Shown here: positions 8,385 to 15,063 of the stretch, piece after piece
Layout: every line of letters starts with the position of its first letter
How positions within the stretch are numbered: the stretch's first letter is position 1
DNA from: an uncultured Chryseolinea sp.
Lineage (GTDB): Bacteria; Bacteroidota; Bacteroidia; Cytophagales; Cyclobacteriaceae
Length of the DNA stretch: 19,978 nt
Reading direction: 5' to 3'
NCBI GenBank assembly: GCA_946478915.1
Contig: CAMLER010000012.1
Span: forward strand, 1 to 19,978
Notes under the pieces: generated by a model
What the model saw: the letters and a program-made list of their open reading frames with translations, nothing else
Told to the model about the DNA's origin: nothing
Databases searched by the model: none
Translations under genes and position numbers: made by a program

Positions 8385-8385
8385 A

Positions 8386-8420
8386 AGCTGACAGCTGACA
8401 GCTTTCAGCAGACAGCCGCG
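8386..8420. repeat. Degenerate heptamer array, AGCTGAC type
   Basis: Starting two bases after the LytTR stop codon, five 7-bp units run head to tail: AGCTGAC, AGCTGAC, AGCTTTC, AGCAGAC, AGCCGCG. The first two are identical, and the AG at the start of each unit keeps strict 7-bp phase. The array also allows a small hairpin (GCTGA/TCAGC). Similar 7-bp-phased tracts recur after the gene ending at 10574. Confidence 0.75.
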
Positions 8421-8504
8421 CGCCGAACTAACGTACCTTTACGATCGTGCATCCCAGTAACTACGCATAATGGAAGAAGTTGCATCCACATAATTTTCTT
8501 ATAA

Positions 8505-8546
8505 TTAAGACAACCAATACAAGGTTGACAGTGTCTTAACTTGTAT
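8505..8546. promoter_or_regulatory. Two interleaved inverted repeats upstream of the lipoprotein operon
   Basis: TTAAGACA (8505-8512) is the exact reverse complement of TGTCTTAA (8532-8539). ATACAAG (8517-8523) is the exact reverse complement of CTTGTAT (8540-8546). The two pairings interleave, and a third pairing, CAACC (8511-8515) with GGTTG (8523-8527), can extend the first hairpin. In RNA these would be alternative or competing hairpins, 72-113 nt before the ATG at 8618; as DNA they could be operator arms. There is no downstream U-tract. Function is unknown. Confidence 0.5.
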
Positions 8547-8617
8547 AATGCTATGGGGCTGATATAGGTGAACCGGAATTGGGAATCGCATTCAATTGTG
8601 TAATTTATCACCTGCCT

Positions 8618-9157
8618 ATGAAATTAACTTGTACTCTGGTCGTTTGCGCATGTTGTTTGACGATCCTCTTACAAAATTGTGGTCCTGACCCCAACCCACC
8701 CGCCTTTCCAGTAGGTACCGTTGACGGCTACAGGCCAATGTATGCATCTCCATCTGAGTCGGATATCGCTTTTAAGCAGGCGCGGCCGCTGCAAACTCCA
8801 GGTAAAATACACATCGTTTCAAATTATCTGCTCATCAACGAGAAATTCAAAGGGATACATGTTTTTGATAACTCTGATCCGACGAATCCTGTACAGTTGG
8901 GATTCCTGGAAATGATTGGCAACACTGAAGTATTTGTAAAAAATAATGTATTGTACGCCGACCACCTTGCTGACCTGGTTGCCGTCGACGTATCGGACTG
9001 GCAGAACCCCACTGTCTTAAGTCGCACAAAGCAACAAACCTGGATGCAGCGAATACCGCCAGGCACTCAAAGCTACTTCGAATGTGTCGATGCGTCAAAA
9101 GGCATTGTGATCGGCTGGGAAATTGCGACCATTAATAATCCAAAATGTTTCAGATAA
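8618..9157 (+). CDS. LVIVD-repeat lipoprotein, N-terminal half of the family
   Basis: A 179-residue predicted lipoprotein: signal peptide 'MKLTCTLVVCACCLTILLQN' with lipid-accepting Cys21. The mature part matches the N-terminal half of the Bacteroidota LVIVD-repeat family: 'DGYRPMYASPSES', 'PGKIHIVSNYLLINEKFKGI', 'HVFDNSDPTNPVQLGFLEM', 'NNVLYADHLADLVAVDVSD', and the closing 'VDASKGIVIGWEIATINNPK'. LVIVD repeats form beta-propeller blades; biochemical role is unknown. Homologues as I remember them are single proteins of about 430 residues, so this one is half length, with the other half encoded next. I chose the ATG at 8618 because it begins the signal peptide; the 13 codons before it are open but not signal-like. 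Its TAA overlaps the next ATG as TAATG, implying coupled translation. Confidence 0.82.
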   Translation: MKLTCTLVVCACCLTILLQNCGPDPNPPAFPVGTVDGYRPMYASPSESDIAFKQARPLQTPGKIHIVSNYLLINEKFKGIHVFDNSDPTNPVQLGFLEMIGNTEVFVKNNVLYADHLADLVAVDVSDWQNPTVLSRTKQQTWMQRIPPGTQSYFECVDASKGIVIGWEIATINNPKCFR

Positions 9158-9894
9158 TGCCATTCAGGACATTACTTTTATTGATTGTTGCTATGGCGAC
9201 ATTTTCCTGCGACGACGACGGAACGCCTGGAAAATTTACCGGTAAAAGTGGTTCGCTGGCCAGGTTCGCTGCTACCGATACGCATTTGTTTTCGGTTGAT
9301 GACGAAGACCTCAATGTTTTTCAAATCATGGACAACGGGACATTTGAACGGATCAACTCCCGGCATATTGGTCCCGGTGTAGAAACGATTTTCGCTCTCA
9401 ACGATCGATTATACATTGGAACAAACAGTGCAATGGTCATCTATGATATAAAGAACCCTGCAAGTCCCAATTATATATCCGAGTATTCTCATATTGTAGC
9501 TTGTGATCCTGTTGTTGTTCAGGACACACTGGCATTTGTTACAGTCAGAACTAACAACTGTCGCGATGCCGATCAAAATACACTAGATATCATCAATGTA
9601 AAAAATCCTGAAGCTCCTCTCCTGTTAAGCAGCTATAATTTAGAATCGCCGTATGGGCTGAGCATTGATAACCAATTACTGTTTGTTTGTGAAGGAGAGA
9701 GCGGGTTGAAGGCTTTCGACATCGCCAATCCTTACAATGCAGTGTTGCTGAAAAATTATAGCGATGTAAATGCGATAGACGCCATTGCGAACGATGGAAT
9801 TCTCATTGTCACAGGTACAAATGGTATAATCCAGTTTGACTACTCAGATCACAGTTCCATAGTAAAGTTAAGTGAGATCTCCATTGTAAAATGA
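9157..9894 (+). CDS. LVIVD-repeat lipoprotein, C-terminal half of the family
   Basis: A 245-residue predicted lipoprotein with signal peptide 'MPFRTLLLLIVAMATFSC' (lipid-accepting Cys18, followed by Asp-Asp-Asp). The mature part corresponds to the C-terminal half of LVIVD-repeat proteins: 'GKSGSLARFAATDTHLFSVD', 'HIGPGVETIFALNDRLYIGT', 'MVIYDIKNPASPNYISEYSH', 'ACDPVVVQDTLAFVTV', 'NTLDIINVKNPEAPLLLSSY', 'PYGLSIDNQLLFVCEGESGL' and 'GTNGIIQFDYSDHSS'. The repeated 'I.NPxxP' strands are propeller blades. The start is the ATG at 9157 inside TAATG; an ATG four codons earlier (9145) would weaken the signal peptide. The stop overlaps the following gene as ATGA. It probably acts together with the product of the preceding gene; Asp after the lipid Cys can favour inner-membrane retention in proteobacteria, but this rule is not established here. 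Confidence 0.82.
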   Translation: MPFRTLLLLIVAMATFSCDDDGTPGKFTGKSGSLARFAATDTHLFSVDDEDLNVFQIMDNGTFERINSRHIGPGVETIFALNDRLYIGTNSAMVIYDIKNPASPNYISEYSHIVACDPVVVQDTLAFVTVRTNNCRDADQNTLDIINVKNPEAPLLLSSYNLESPYGLSIDNQLLFVCEGESGLKAFDIANPYNAVLLKNYSDVNAIDAIANDGILIVTGTNGIIQFDYSDHSSIVKLSEISIVK

Positions 9895-10574
9895 ATCAAA
9901 TAAAATTAGCGTGTTGCACTTTGACCGTCTTGGCACTTGCGAGTGGCGTGAATGCTCAAGAACACATTGGTCCGCCACGTTTTGCATTGAAATGGAGCCC
10001 CTCGCACCTTATCTACTTCTACCCTTCTTTACAAGTCGCTGCTGAAATCAAAGTCATGAACAATCTGACAATTCAATACGATTTAGGAGTTGTACTGGAA
10101 CCGCCGTTTTCGGACAACGAAGACTATATGCGCAGGCGAGGCTACCGCTGTATAGCTGAAGTCAGGTATTACATTCCGTCTCCTCCAAAGATTCCCTTTT
10201 ACGTTGCTGCCGAATATTATAACAGCGTGGTTAGATTCAATCGATCGAACGTAATTGGATATGATTGCGGTGGTGAAGATTGTCTCTATTTCGAATATGT
10301 AACCTACAATGTTCGCCACAAAAATGAAGGCGTTGGTCTCAAATTTGGTATCCTTCTTTTTCCAGGCTGGAATCGGAACAAAACATTCTTTTTTGATTGT
10401 AACGTCGGCATAGCCTATAGAAGCCTCTCATACCACTCGACAAACATGCCAGAAGGTTACGGTATCACCTCTTTTGAAAACGACGAGTTTATTCCTTTTC
10501 GTCCCAGTGAAAAAGACCGGAGGGAGTTGAGGCCAGTCGTAGGTCTTAGGATCAGTTACTCATTAAAAAGGTAA
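9891..10574 (+). CDS. Predicted outer-membrane beta-barrel-like protein
   Basis: A 227-residue exported protein with signal peptide ending 'ALASGVNA' then Q. The mature sequence alternates polar and aromatic residues in short strands ('HLIYFYPSLQVAAEIKVM', 'NLTIQYDLGVVLEPPF', 'CIAEVRYYIP', 'FYVAAEYYNSVVRFN', 'GVGLKFGILLFPG', 'FFFDCNVGIAYRSLSYHS') and ends in a strand 'ELRPVVGLRISYSLKR', as expected for a small outer-membrane barrel resembling DUF3575-type proteins. The opening 'PRFALKWSPSHLIYFYPSLQ' resembles that group, but I cannot confirm the family. Two Cys pairs could form periplasmic or external disulfides. It is translationally coupled (ATGA, 9891-9894) to the LVIVD lipoprotein pair, suggesting a joint envelope function. 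Confidence 0.78.
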   Translation: MNQIKLACCTLTVLALASGVNAQEHIGPPRFALKWSPSHLIYFYPSLQVAAEIKVMNNLTIQYDLGVVLEPPFSDNEDYMRRRGYRCIAEVRYYIPSPPKIPFYVAAEYYNSVVRFNRSNVIGYDCGGEDCLYFEYVTYNVRHKNEGVGLKFGILLFPGWNRNKTFFFDCNVGIAYRSLSYHSTNMPEGYGITSFENDEFIPFRPSEKDRRELRPVVGLRISYSLKR

Positions 10575-10611
10575 TCGGGTAATCAGGTGATCAGTTGGTG
10601 ATCAGTAATCG
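10571..10611. repeat. Degenerate heptamer array, GTAATCG/GTGATCA type
   Basis: Units overlap the stop codon of the barrel-like gene and continue in 7- to 8-bp steps: GTAATCG, GGTAATCA, GGTGATCA, GTTG, GTGATCA, GTAATCG. The last part pairs with an inverted array at 10691-10717. The organisation is like the AGCTGAC array after 8384, but the unit sequence differs. Confidence 0.7.
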
Positions 10612-10714
10612 GTCGGCTCGATCAAAGTTCTGCGCGATACAATCGAGCGCACACCCACGATGAACTGTTAGCGAATAACGGCTCGAGCCGATGACCTGAT
10701 GACCGTTTACTGAT
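10601..10714. repeat. Imperfect long inverted repeat built from heptamers, possible bidirectional terminator
   Basis: ATCAGTAATCGGTC (10601-10614) matches the reverse complement of GACCGTTTACTGAT (10701-10714) at 13 of 14 positions. Inside it, GGCTCGA (10615-10621) can pair with TCGAGCC (10683-10689), part of the 12-bp palindrome CGGCTCGAGCCG (10679-10690). The right arm has an extra 11 nt that repeats GATGACC. The element sits between convergent genes, where a bidirectional terminator is expected, but no U-tract follows either arm. Confidence 0.5.
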
Positions 10715-10886
10715 AACATTTAAAAAGGCGCAGGAGCAATCTACGATGGAACCTTTAACGAAAACCATGTAAATACCCCTGCGCTGTATGCCTTGATTCA
10801 AAAATGTATCTTCAATGTCTATACTACGTTCCCCCATTTTACAACTGCAAGACTAGGCATAAGAATAACGTCGTCCCTCGATGTGC

Positions 10887-10915
10887 ATACCTATACCTTA
10901 TACCCCTTATACCCC
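10887..10915. repeat. Short ATACC-type degenerate tandem repeat
   Basis: Four consecutive units begin with ATACC: ATACCT, ATACCTT, ATACCCCTT, ATACCCC. Unit length varies between 6 and 9 bp. It lies in non-coding sequence about 50 bp from the 3' end of the TPR gene. No function is suggested. Confidence 0.6.
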
Positions 10916-10963
10916 ATCCTATTGCCATTCCAAAACTCCACAGAACATAACAAAGTACCAGAA

Positions 10964-12568
10964 CTAATTAATTGCCTTCAACGCCTCCTTTGCCCTGGTA
11001 TCTTCCGGATTCAATTCCAAAACCTTTTTCCAGTAAGATTTTGAAACCACCAATTCTTGCTTCAACAAATGGTAATAACCGAGGTATGAGTACGCCTCCA
11101 CCAAATCGCTTTTGTTTTTTTCGGGTGCTGCCATTGCAATTTCAATCAGCTTGGTATAGTACGGTTGCGCAAGTCCTTTCTCAGACTCGGGATCTAAATT
11201 AGACTTAGTTCGCGCTTGCCATAAATAGCCCACCGCCATATTAGGCTGCATAGAAATTAACTGTTGAAAAGCCGAGTCTGCCTTCTCATACTGATTGTTA
11301 AAATAGTATGCTCGGCCGAGGGTATAAACATCCTGGGACGTAGGTTTAGAGGTGAGGCCTTTGAGCTTAGTGTATGCTTGTATGGATTCCGGAAATTTTT
11401 TCGTCTTATACAACGTCTCTGCTAACGTCCGCAGAACATCCGGTTGATCTTGTTTCAACGCTAAACTTTTCTTCAGTTGATCTACAGCCAATGAATCTTC
11501 GTTCTGCTTGAGCAGAACCTTGGCATAAATCAGGTGGTCATTTGCATCTGCAGTTCCGTTAGCTACTGAAAGATAGCGGTCAAATATATCCCTGCTTTGT
11601 TCATACTTTCCTTCCTCGAAAAGTGAAAGCGCATAAAAACGGAGGGTCGTCGGACTTACATCAGCTTTTTGAGCTAATGATTCGAACAATTCATTGGCCG
11701 CGGAAAAATCCTTTGCCATAACGAGGAAGAAAGCAAGCTGAAGCTTACCTGCTTCCGGTTTTTCAGTAAGCGAAAGATATTTTTGATATTCCTTTACTGC
11801 GTTAGCACCATCTTTTCTCTGATAATACAGTTCCCCAAGTTCTTTATATGCCAACGTATACCCTGGATCAATTTGAATTGCTCTATTAAAAGCCTCTTGT
11901 GCACCGTCAAAATTTCTCGACCGAAGATACACCAAGCCTGTTTTATAGAAGGGCTTTGCAATCCTGGGATTAAGAGCTGAAGCCTTTTCATAGTTGCTGA
12001 TCGCAAGGCCGCCATTGTTTTGTGCGAGATAAGCGTCACCCAATAGTACAAGAGTCTCAGGATTCTGGGCATCAAGTAATTTTGATTTGGTAAGAAGATC
12101 AATTGATTTGTCAGTCAGTCTGCTGTCGCCCAGATAAGCTTCGGCAATGGCATTGAGGACAACTACATTTTTTGACTTCGTCATTCCCAATGCTTTGTCA
12201 AAGTCCATTTGTGCCTTCTGGACATTATCTTCAAGGATACTCAGGTGAGCTCTCCCAACGTAGTTCAAAGGCTCATCGGCATCTAGCGAAATTCCTTTAT
12301 CAAAACATGCAGCGGCCTGATCTCGTTGACCATTTTTTAATTTGGCTTCGCCGAGATGATACTGCACGACAGAAGCTGAAGGAAAAGCTTTCGCCGTATT
12401 ATTTAGTAATTCAATTGCTTTTGCAGTTTGGTCAACCTCGATCAAATAGATGGATTTTTTTATTTCTTCGCTCTGACCGGATGCAAGCATGACAGGCAGA
12501 ATCAAATAGCAGACAAGTGGTACTAAGCCCTTGGATCTGCAATAAAGATCAAATAATATTTTTTTCAT
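10964..12568 (-). CDS. Exported TPR-repeat protein, last gene of the TonB operon
   Basis: A 534-residue protein with an N-terminal signal peptide (about 1-31, ending 'LILPVMLASGQ') followed by tetratricopeptide repeats over nearly the whole length. Typical TPR helices are 'AKAFPSASVVQYHLGEAKLK', 'AAACFDKGISLDADEPLNYV', 'AISNYEKASALNPRIAKPFY', 'GAQEAFNRAIQIDPGYTLAY', 'AYKELGELYYQRKDGANAVK' and 'KSYWKKVLELNPEDTRAKEA'. I estimate 10 to 13 repeats. It is expected in the periplasm as a protein-binding scaffold. The start at 12568 gives a proper signal peptide and sits 10 nt after the stop of the PstS-like gene; an ATG eight codons earlier would overlap that gene. Its place at the end of the exbB-exbD-exbD-tonB series suggests it supports envelope energy transduction; the partner is unknown. 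Confidence 0.9.
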   Translation of the reverse strand: MKKILFDLYCRSKGLVPLVCYLILPVMLASGQSEEIKKSIYLIEVDQTAKAIELLNNTAKAFPSASVVQYHLGEAKLKNGQRDQAAACFDKGISLDADEPLNYVGRAHLSILEDNVQKAQMDFDKALGMTKSKNVVVLNAIAEAYLGDSRLTDKSIDLLTKSKLLDAQNPETLVLLGDAYLAQNNGGLAISNYEKASALNPRIAKPFYKTGLVYLRSRNFDGAQEAFNRAIQIDPGYTLAYKELGELYYQRKDGANAVKEYQKYLSLTEKPEAGKLQLAFFLVMAKDFSAANELFESLAQKADVSPTTLRFYALSLFEEGKYEQSRDIFDRYLSVANGTADANDHLIYAKVLLKQNEDSLAVDQLKKSLALKQDQPDVLRTLAETLYKTKKFPESIQAYTKLKGLTSKPTSQDVYTLGRAYYFNNQYEKADSAFQQLISMQPNMAVGYLWQARTKSNLDPESEKGLAQPYYTKLIEIAMAAPEKNKSDLVEAYSYLGYYHLLKQELVVSKSYWKKVLELNPEDTRAKEALKAIN

Positions 12569-12578
12569 TTTATTGATT

Positions 12579-13505
12579 TTAAAATGGTGCATGGTTGATT
12601 TCTACAATTCTGATCGGCATTGTCGCAGGGACTAATCCTGACTTTAGGACAATTCTCTGCCCTTTGTCACTAGCAACAAATGCCATAAATCCGCTAGCTA
12701 ATCCACTCCTGGCTTCTCTACTGATCATCACGATATCGCGGACCAGCGGATAACTACCCTGAGCAATGTATGCCTGGTAAGGTTGAAAAAAAGCCGAGTC
12801 TCGGGAAACAGCCAGAACACGAATAGAACTGAGAAATGAATTGGTAGTTGAGTCATCGCGATCACTAATCCAGCTTACGTCAATAAGACCTAAGGCATGA
12901 GGCGTTTGAGATACGTACTCCACCACTGATGCATTGCTGTTAACAGCGACACAGTATTCCGGCAAATTATCCCCAATGGAAAGCGAATCTTTGAGGAACC
13001 GCAATATTCCAGAGGCAGGATCATCAAAAACGACTAGCGACCACGTTGGGTGCTTGGACTCAGAGGTTGTCAGGGCACTTAATTTTCCTTGTAGTATTTT
13101 CTTTACGTCCTCCAAGGCTATGACCGTATCAGCATGTTGACGGTTCGTGATCAATGCAATTCCACCTGTAGCTATCTTAAGTTGATGCGGAGTAATCGTT
13201 TGGCTGAGAAGTGATTTTTCCTCGCTTTCGATCAACTTTCTCGTAACCACGGTCAACCGTGCAGAGTCGCTTAACAATGCACCAATGGCATCGCCTTCGC
13301 TAACGTAGGTAACCTCAATTTCAGCGTTTCGATATATTCCCTCGAACGCATGGATCTCGGCATCGATCAGCGGTTTTAGAGATTCATCTGCAGCAATCTT
13401 AATAGTTCCAGCAGTGGGAGTATCCAGCAGTTTTCCGTTCTTATCCCGTTCGCTGCAACCAACCGCCAACCCGATGAGGATAAAAAATTGTGCTATTCTT
13501 TTCAT
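12579..13505 (-). CDS. PstS-like phosphate-binding-family lipoprotein in a TonB operon
   Basis: A 308-residue substrate-binding protein of the PBP_like_2/PstS type. The signal peptide ends in a lipobox 'LAVGC' with Cys17, so it is a lipoprotein. After that come 'GTIKIAADESLKPLIDAEIH', 'EVTYVSEGDAIGALLSDSAR', 'VTRKLIESEEKSL', 'LKIATGGIALITNRQHADTV', 'LEDVKKILQGK', 'VVFDDPASGILRFLKDSL' and 'MAFVASDKGQRIVLKSGLVP', the usual order for the family. No pstC, pstA or pstB genes are present; instead it lies downstream of tonB, joined to the small membrane-protein gene by an ATGA overlap (13502-13505). It may deliver a ligand to a TonB-dependent process or sense phosphate or another oxyanion; ligand identity cannot be told. 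Confidence 0.88.
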   Translation of the reverse strand: MKRIAQFFILIGLAVGCSERDKNGKLLDTPTAGTIKIAADESLKPLIDAEIHAFEGIYRNAEIEVTYVSEGDAIGALLSDSARLTVVTRKLIESEEKSLLSQTITPHQLKIATGGIALITNRQHADTVIALEDVKKILQGKLSALTTSESKHPTWSLVVFDDPASGILRFLKDSLSIGDNLPEYCVAVNSNASVVEYVSQTPHALGLIDVSWISDRDDSTTNSFLSSIRVLAVSRDSAFFQPYQAYIAQGSYPLVRDIVMISREARSGLASGFMAFVASDKGQRIVLKSGLVPATMPIRIVEINHAPF

Positions 13506-13726
13506 CGTCGTTTCGCGAAATATTTCTGGTAGAGTCGATATCCCCGAAAAATCCCGTAGCTAGTGAGAGCAATGCCGAGCGGTAAAATATACGGCCTCGG
13601 AATATTGGTGAGTTCGCGGGAACGAACTAGTACTGTTATTCCTGCCCCCACATATACCAATGCCATTAGAATTCCAAAGTACTTCATGACCACGTCGAAA
13701 GTGGTTATGTATTGATCGGGTTTCAT
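13502..13726 (-). CDS. Small two-TM membrane protein between tonB and the PstS-like gene
   Basis: A 74-residue protein with two predicted membrane segments ('VVMKYFGILMALVYVGAGIT', about 12-31, and 'YILPLGIALTSYGIFRGYRL', about 46-65) and a basic C-terminal tail (KYFAKRR). No named family is recognised. It is certainly translated in context: its ATG overlaps the tonB stop as ATGA (13723-13726), and its stop overlaps the next start the same way (13502-13505). Such tight coupling suggests a subunit or assembly factor of the same membrane complex. Confidence 0.85.
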   Translation of the reverse strand: MKPDQYITTFDVVMKYFGILMALVYVGAGITVLVRSRELTNIPRPYILPLGIALTSYGIFRGYRLYQKYFAKRR

Positions 13727-14523
13727 ATGGCCAGGCGGAATTTAATTGGTAAAACGAACCTACATTTCACTGGCTTGCCGTTTTGCTTACCTGGCTTCCA
13801 GGGTGGCATCAGGCCCACAACCCGCACAGCTTCCTTGTCGCATTCTGCGCTGATCCCTTTGATAACCTGTGGTTCACTGATGTTCCCATCTTTGTCAATC
13901 ACAAAGCTTACGAAGACCGATCCTTCAACTCCCATTCTACGCGCCTGGGCAGGATACTTCATATTCTTTGCAAGAAACTTTCCCATCGCCTCAAAACCAC
14001 CAGGAAACTCAGCTTGTTGTTCAACGACCGTGAAAATGACGTCCTCATTATTTTCAGCCTTAACTACTTCCTCCACCGGATCATCGAAAATTATTTCAGG
14101 GCCTTCCACATTTTCAGCACCGGTATCATTTTGTTTTATTTCTTCCACGGTCGGGATCTCTTCCTCTTCAACAACATCCTTATCCGTTACTTTTGGAGGA
14201 AGGAACTTGATGATCGTCTTCACGGGTGGCGGTATGTCAAGTTTCGGCGGAGGCGGCGTGTTCTTGTCGATTGGTGGAGGCGGTGCCAGTTCATTATACT
14301 TTATCTGTTTCAGAGCAACTTCGTGAACCTCTTCATCTCCTTTTAAGTATTCGGCGATCGAAGGATATGCCAGGATAAGTGCGATAATTACCGCTGCCAC
14401 TGAACAGGCAATCAACACATTTCGGCTATATATACTTCTAATCACGTATGCACCATACGCCTTGTTTCGGTTTTCAAATACGATGTCATCCCATCGCGAT
14501 TGGTCGGCTTCAGCAGCTTTCAT
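13723..14523 (-). CDS. tonB: Energy transducer TonB
   Basis: A 266-residue inner-membrane protein that carries proton-motive energy from ExbB/ExbD to outer-membrane receptors. A cytoplasmic stretch with the Bacteroidota-typical 'FENRNKAYGAYVIR' (17-30) precedes one membrane segment (about 36-53). A proline-rich periplasmic spanner follows ('ELAPPPPIDKNTPPPPKLDI', about 79-98) with an acidic part ('VVEEEEIPTVEEIKQ'). The C-terminal TonB domain (about 170-266) has 'AEFPGGFEAMGKFLAKNMKY', 'QARRMGVEGSVFVSFVIDKD', 'GNISEPQVIKGI' and 'PPWKPGKQNGKPVKCRFVLP'. It overlaps exbD2 upstream and the 74-residue gene downstream by 4 nt each. Length and motifs are complete. Confidence 0.96.
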   Translation of the reverse strand: MKAAEADQSRWDDIVFENRNKAYGAYVIRSIYSRNVLIACSVAAVIIALILAYPSIAEYLKGDEEVHEVALKQIKYNELAPPPPIDKNTPPPPKLDIPPPVKTIIKFLPPKVTDKDVVEEEEIPTVEEIKQNDTGAENVEGPEIIFDDPVEEVVKAENNEDVIFTVVEQQAEFPGGFEAMGKFLAKNMKYPAQARRMGVEGSVFVSFVIDKDGNISEPQVIKGISAECDKEAVRVVGLMPPWKPGKQNGKPVKCRFVLPIKFRLAI

Positions 14524-15026
14524 AGTTTCGAATCTTTTATGAGTTCTTTATCCACGGGTGTGATATCCACAAGCGCGTACCGCGCGATGTTGCTGATATT
14601 CATCTCATCGAGAATATCAACCACATTCTTGTACTTCGATTCATCCGAAGGTTTGATAAGAACCACCATTTCTTTTATCCGCGCATTCTGCTGTAACAAA
14701 ACCTTCCTGATTCCATCGTTTGAAAAATCTGAAAGCTCAACCTTGGGATCCGTGATCCCGAGGTACCAGTATACCTTATTGTTTCCACCAAGCACCAACG
14801 TAAGCACACGCTTTTCATTTACCACCGGTGGTTTATCCTGTTCTTTCGGCTTCTCAGGCATGGTGATTTCCATCGTCTGAGGCTTATTGAGAGTAGTGGT
14901 CATTACAAAGAAGGTGAGCAAGAGAAAAGCGAGGTCTACCATTGGTGTCATATCGATACGGGTAGACGTCTTTTTGCTCCTGACCTTTCCATCCTTTTTT
15001 CCACTATCCTGACTTATTTCTGCCAT
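14520..15026 (-). CDS. exbD: Biopolymer transporter ExbD (second copy)
   Basis: A 168-residue ExbD/TolR protein of the proton-channel complex. A basic N-terminal tail (KKDGKVRSKKTSTR) precedes the single membrane segment with the conserved 'IDMTPMVDLAFLLLTFFVMT', in which Asp31 corresponds to the essential proton-carrying Asp of ExbD. The periplasmic part ends in the usual fold ('MVVLIKPSDESKYKNVVDIL' then 'DEMNISNIARYALVDITP'). Its stop overlaps the tonB start (TGA inside ATGA, 14520-14523). Two different ExbD copies in a row are normal for Bacteroidota TonB clusters; this copy shares the membrane helix with the neighbour, but the periplasmic domains differ. Confidence 0.95.
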   Translation of the reverse strand: MAEISQDSGKKDGKVRSKKTSTRIDMTPMVDLAFLLLTFFVMTTTLNKPQTMEITMPEKPKEQDKPPVVNEKRVLTLVLGGNNKVYWYLGITDPKVELSDFSNDGIRKVLLQQNARIKEMVVLIKPSDESKYKNVVDILDEMNISNIARYALVDITPVDKELIKDSKL

Positions 15027-15063
15027 TGTCTTAGATTTTATAAGTTTATCACGTTCCTTCCAG

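Larger units (their letters stand above)
8385..8617. other. 233-bp intergenic region with repeats and inverted repeats
   Basis: The region follows the LytTR gene and leads into the lipoprotein operon. It begins with a five-unit heptamer array (8386-8420) and contains two interleaved perfect inverted repeats (8505-8546), both listed separately. A promoter for the lipoprotein operon is expected here, but no clean TTTG/TAnnTTTG pair is visible. TACCTTTA (around 8434-8441) lacks the final G. Confidence 0.5.
10575..10963. other. 389-bp convergent intergenic region
   Basis: The plus-strand operon ends at 10574 and the minus-strand TPR gene ends at 10964, so this is a termination zone for both. It holds the heptamer arrays, an imperfect long inverted repeat (10601-10714) with the perfect palindrome CGGCTCGAGCCG (10679-10690), and a short tract of ATACC-type repeats (10887-10915). 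I see no gene. The 71-codon (10622-10837, minus) and 83-codon (10793-11044, plus) frames here have no protein-like features. Confidence 0.65.

Noticed and set aside
8386..8420. Possible CRISPR-like repeats.
   Set aside because: The units are 7 bp with no spacers, so a CRISPR array is excluded.
8525..8549. TTGACA (8525-8530) and TATAAT (8544-8549), resembling a sigma-70 promoter.
   Set aside because: The gap is only 13 bp instead of about 17, and Bacteroidota use a different -33/-7 consensus; the bases are better explained as arms of the inverted repeats.
9145..9157. Start of the second LVIVD gene at the ATG at 9145.
   Set aside because: The ATG at 9157 overlaps the preceding stop as TAATG and gives a cleaner lipoprotein signal peptide.
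11794..12102. 102-codon minus-strand frame within the TPR gene.
   Set aside because: It is a shifted frame of the TPR gene, whose own frame carries continuous repeats.
13783..14346. 187-codon plus-strand frame opposite tonB.
   Set aside because: It is antisense to the proline-rich and C-terminal parts of tonB, has no family features, and arises from the composition of that gene.
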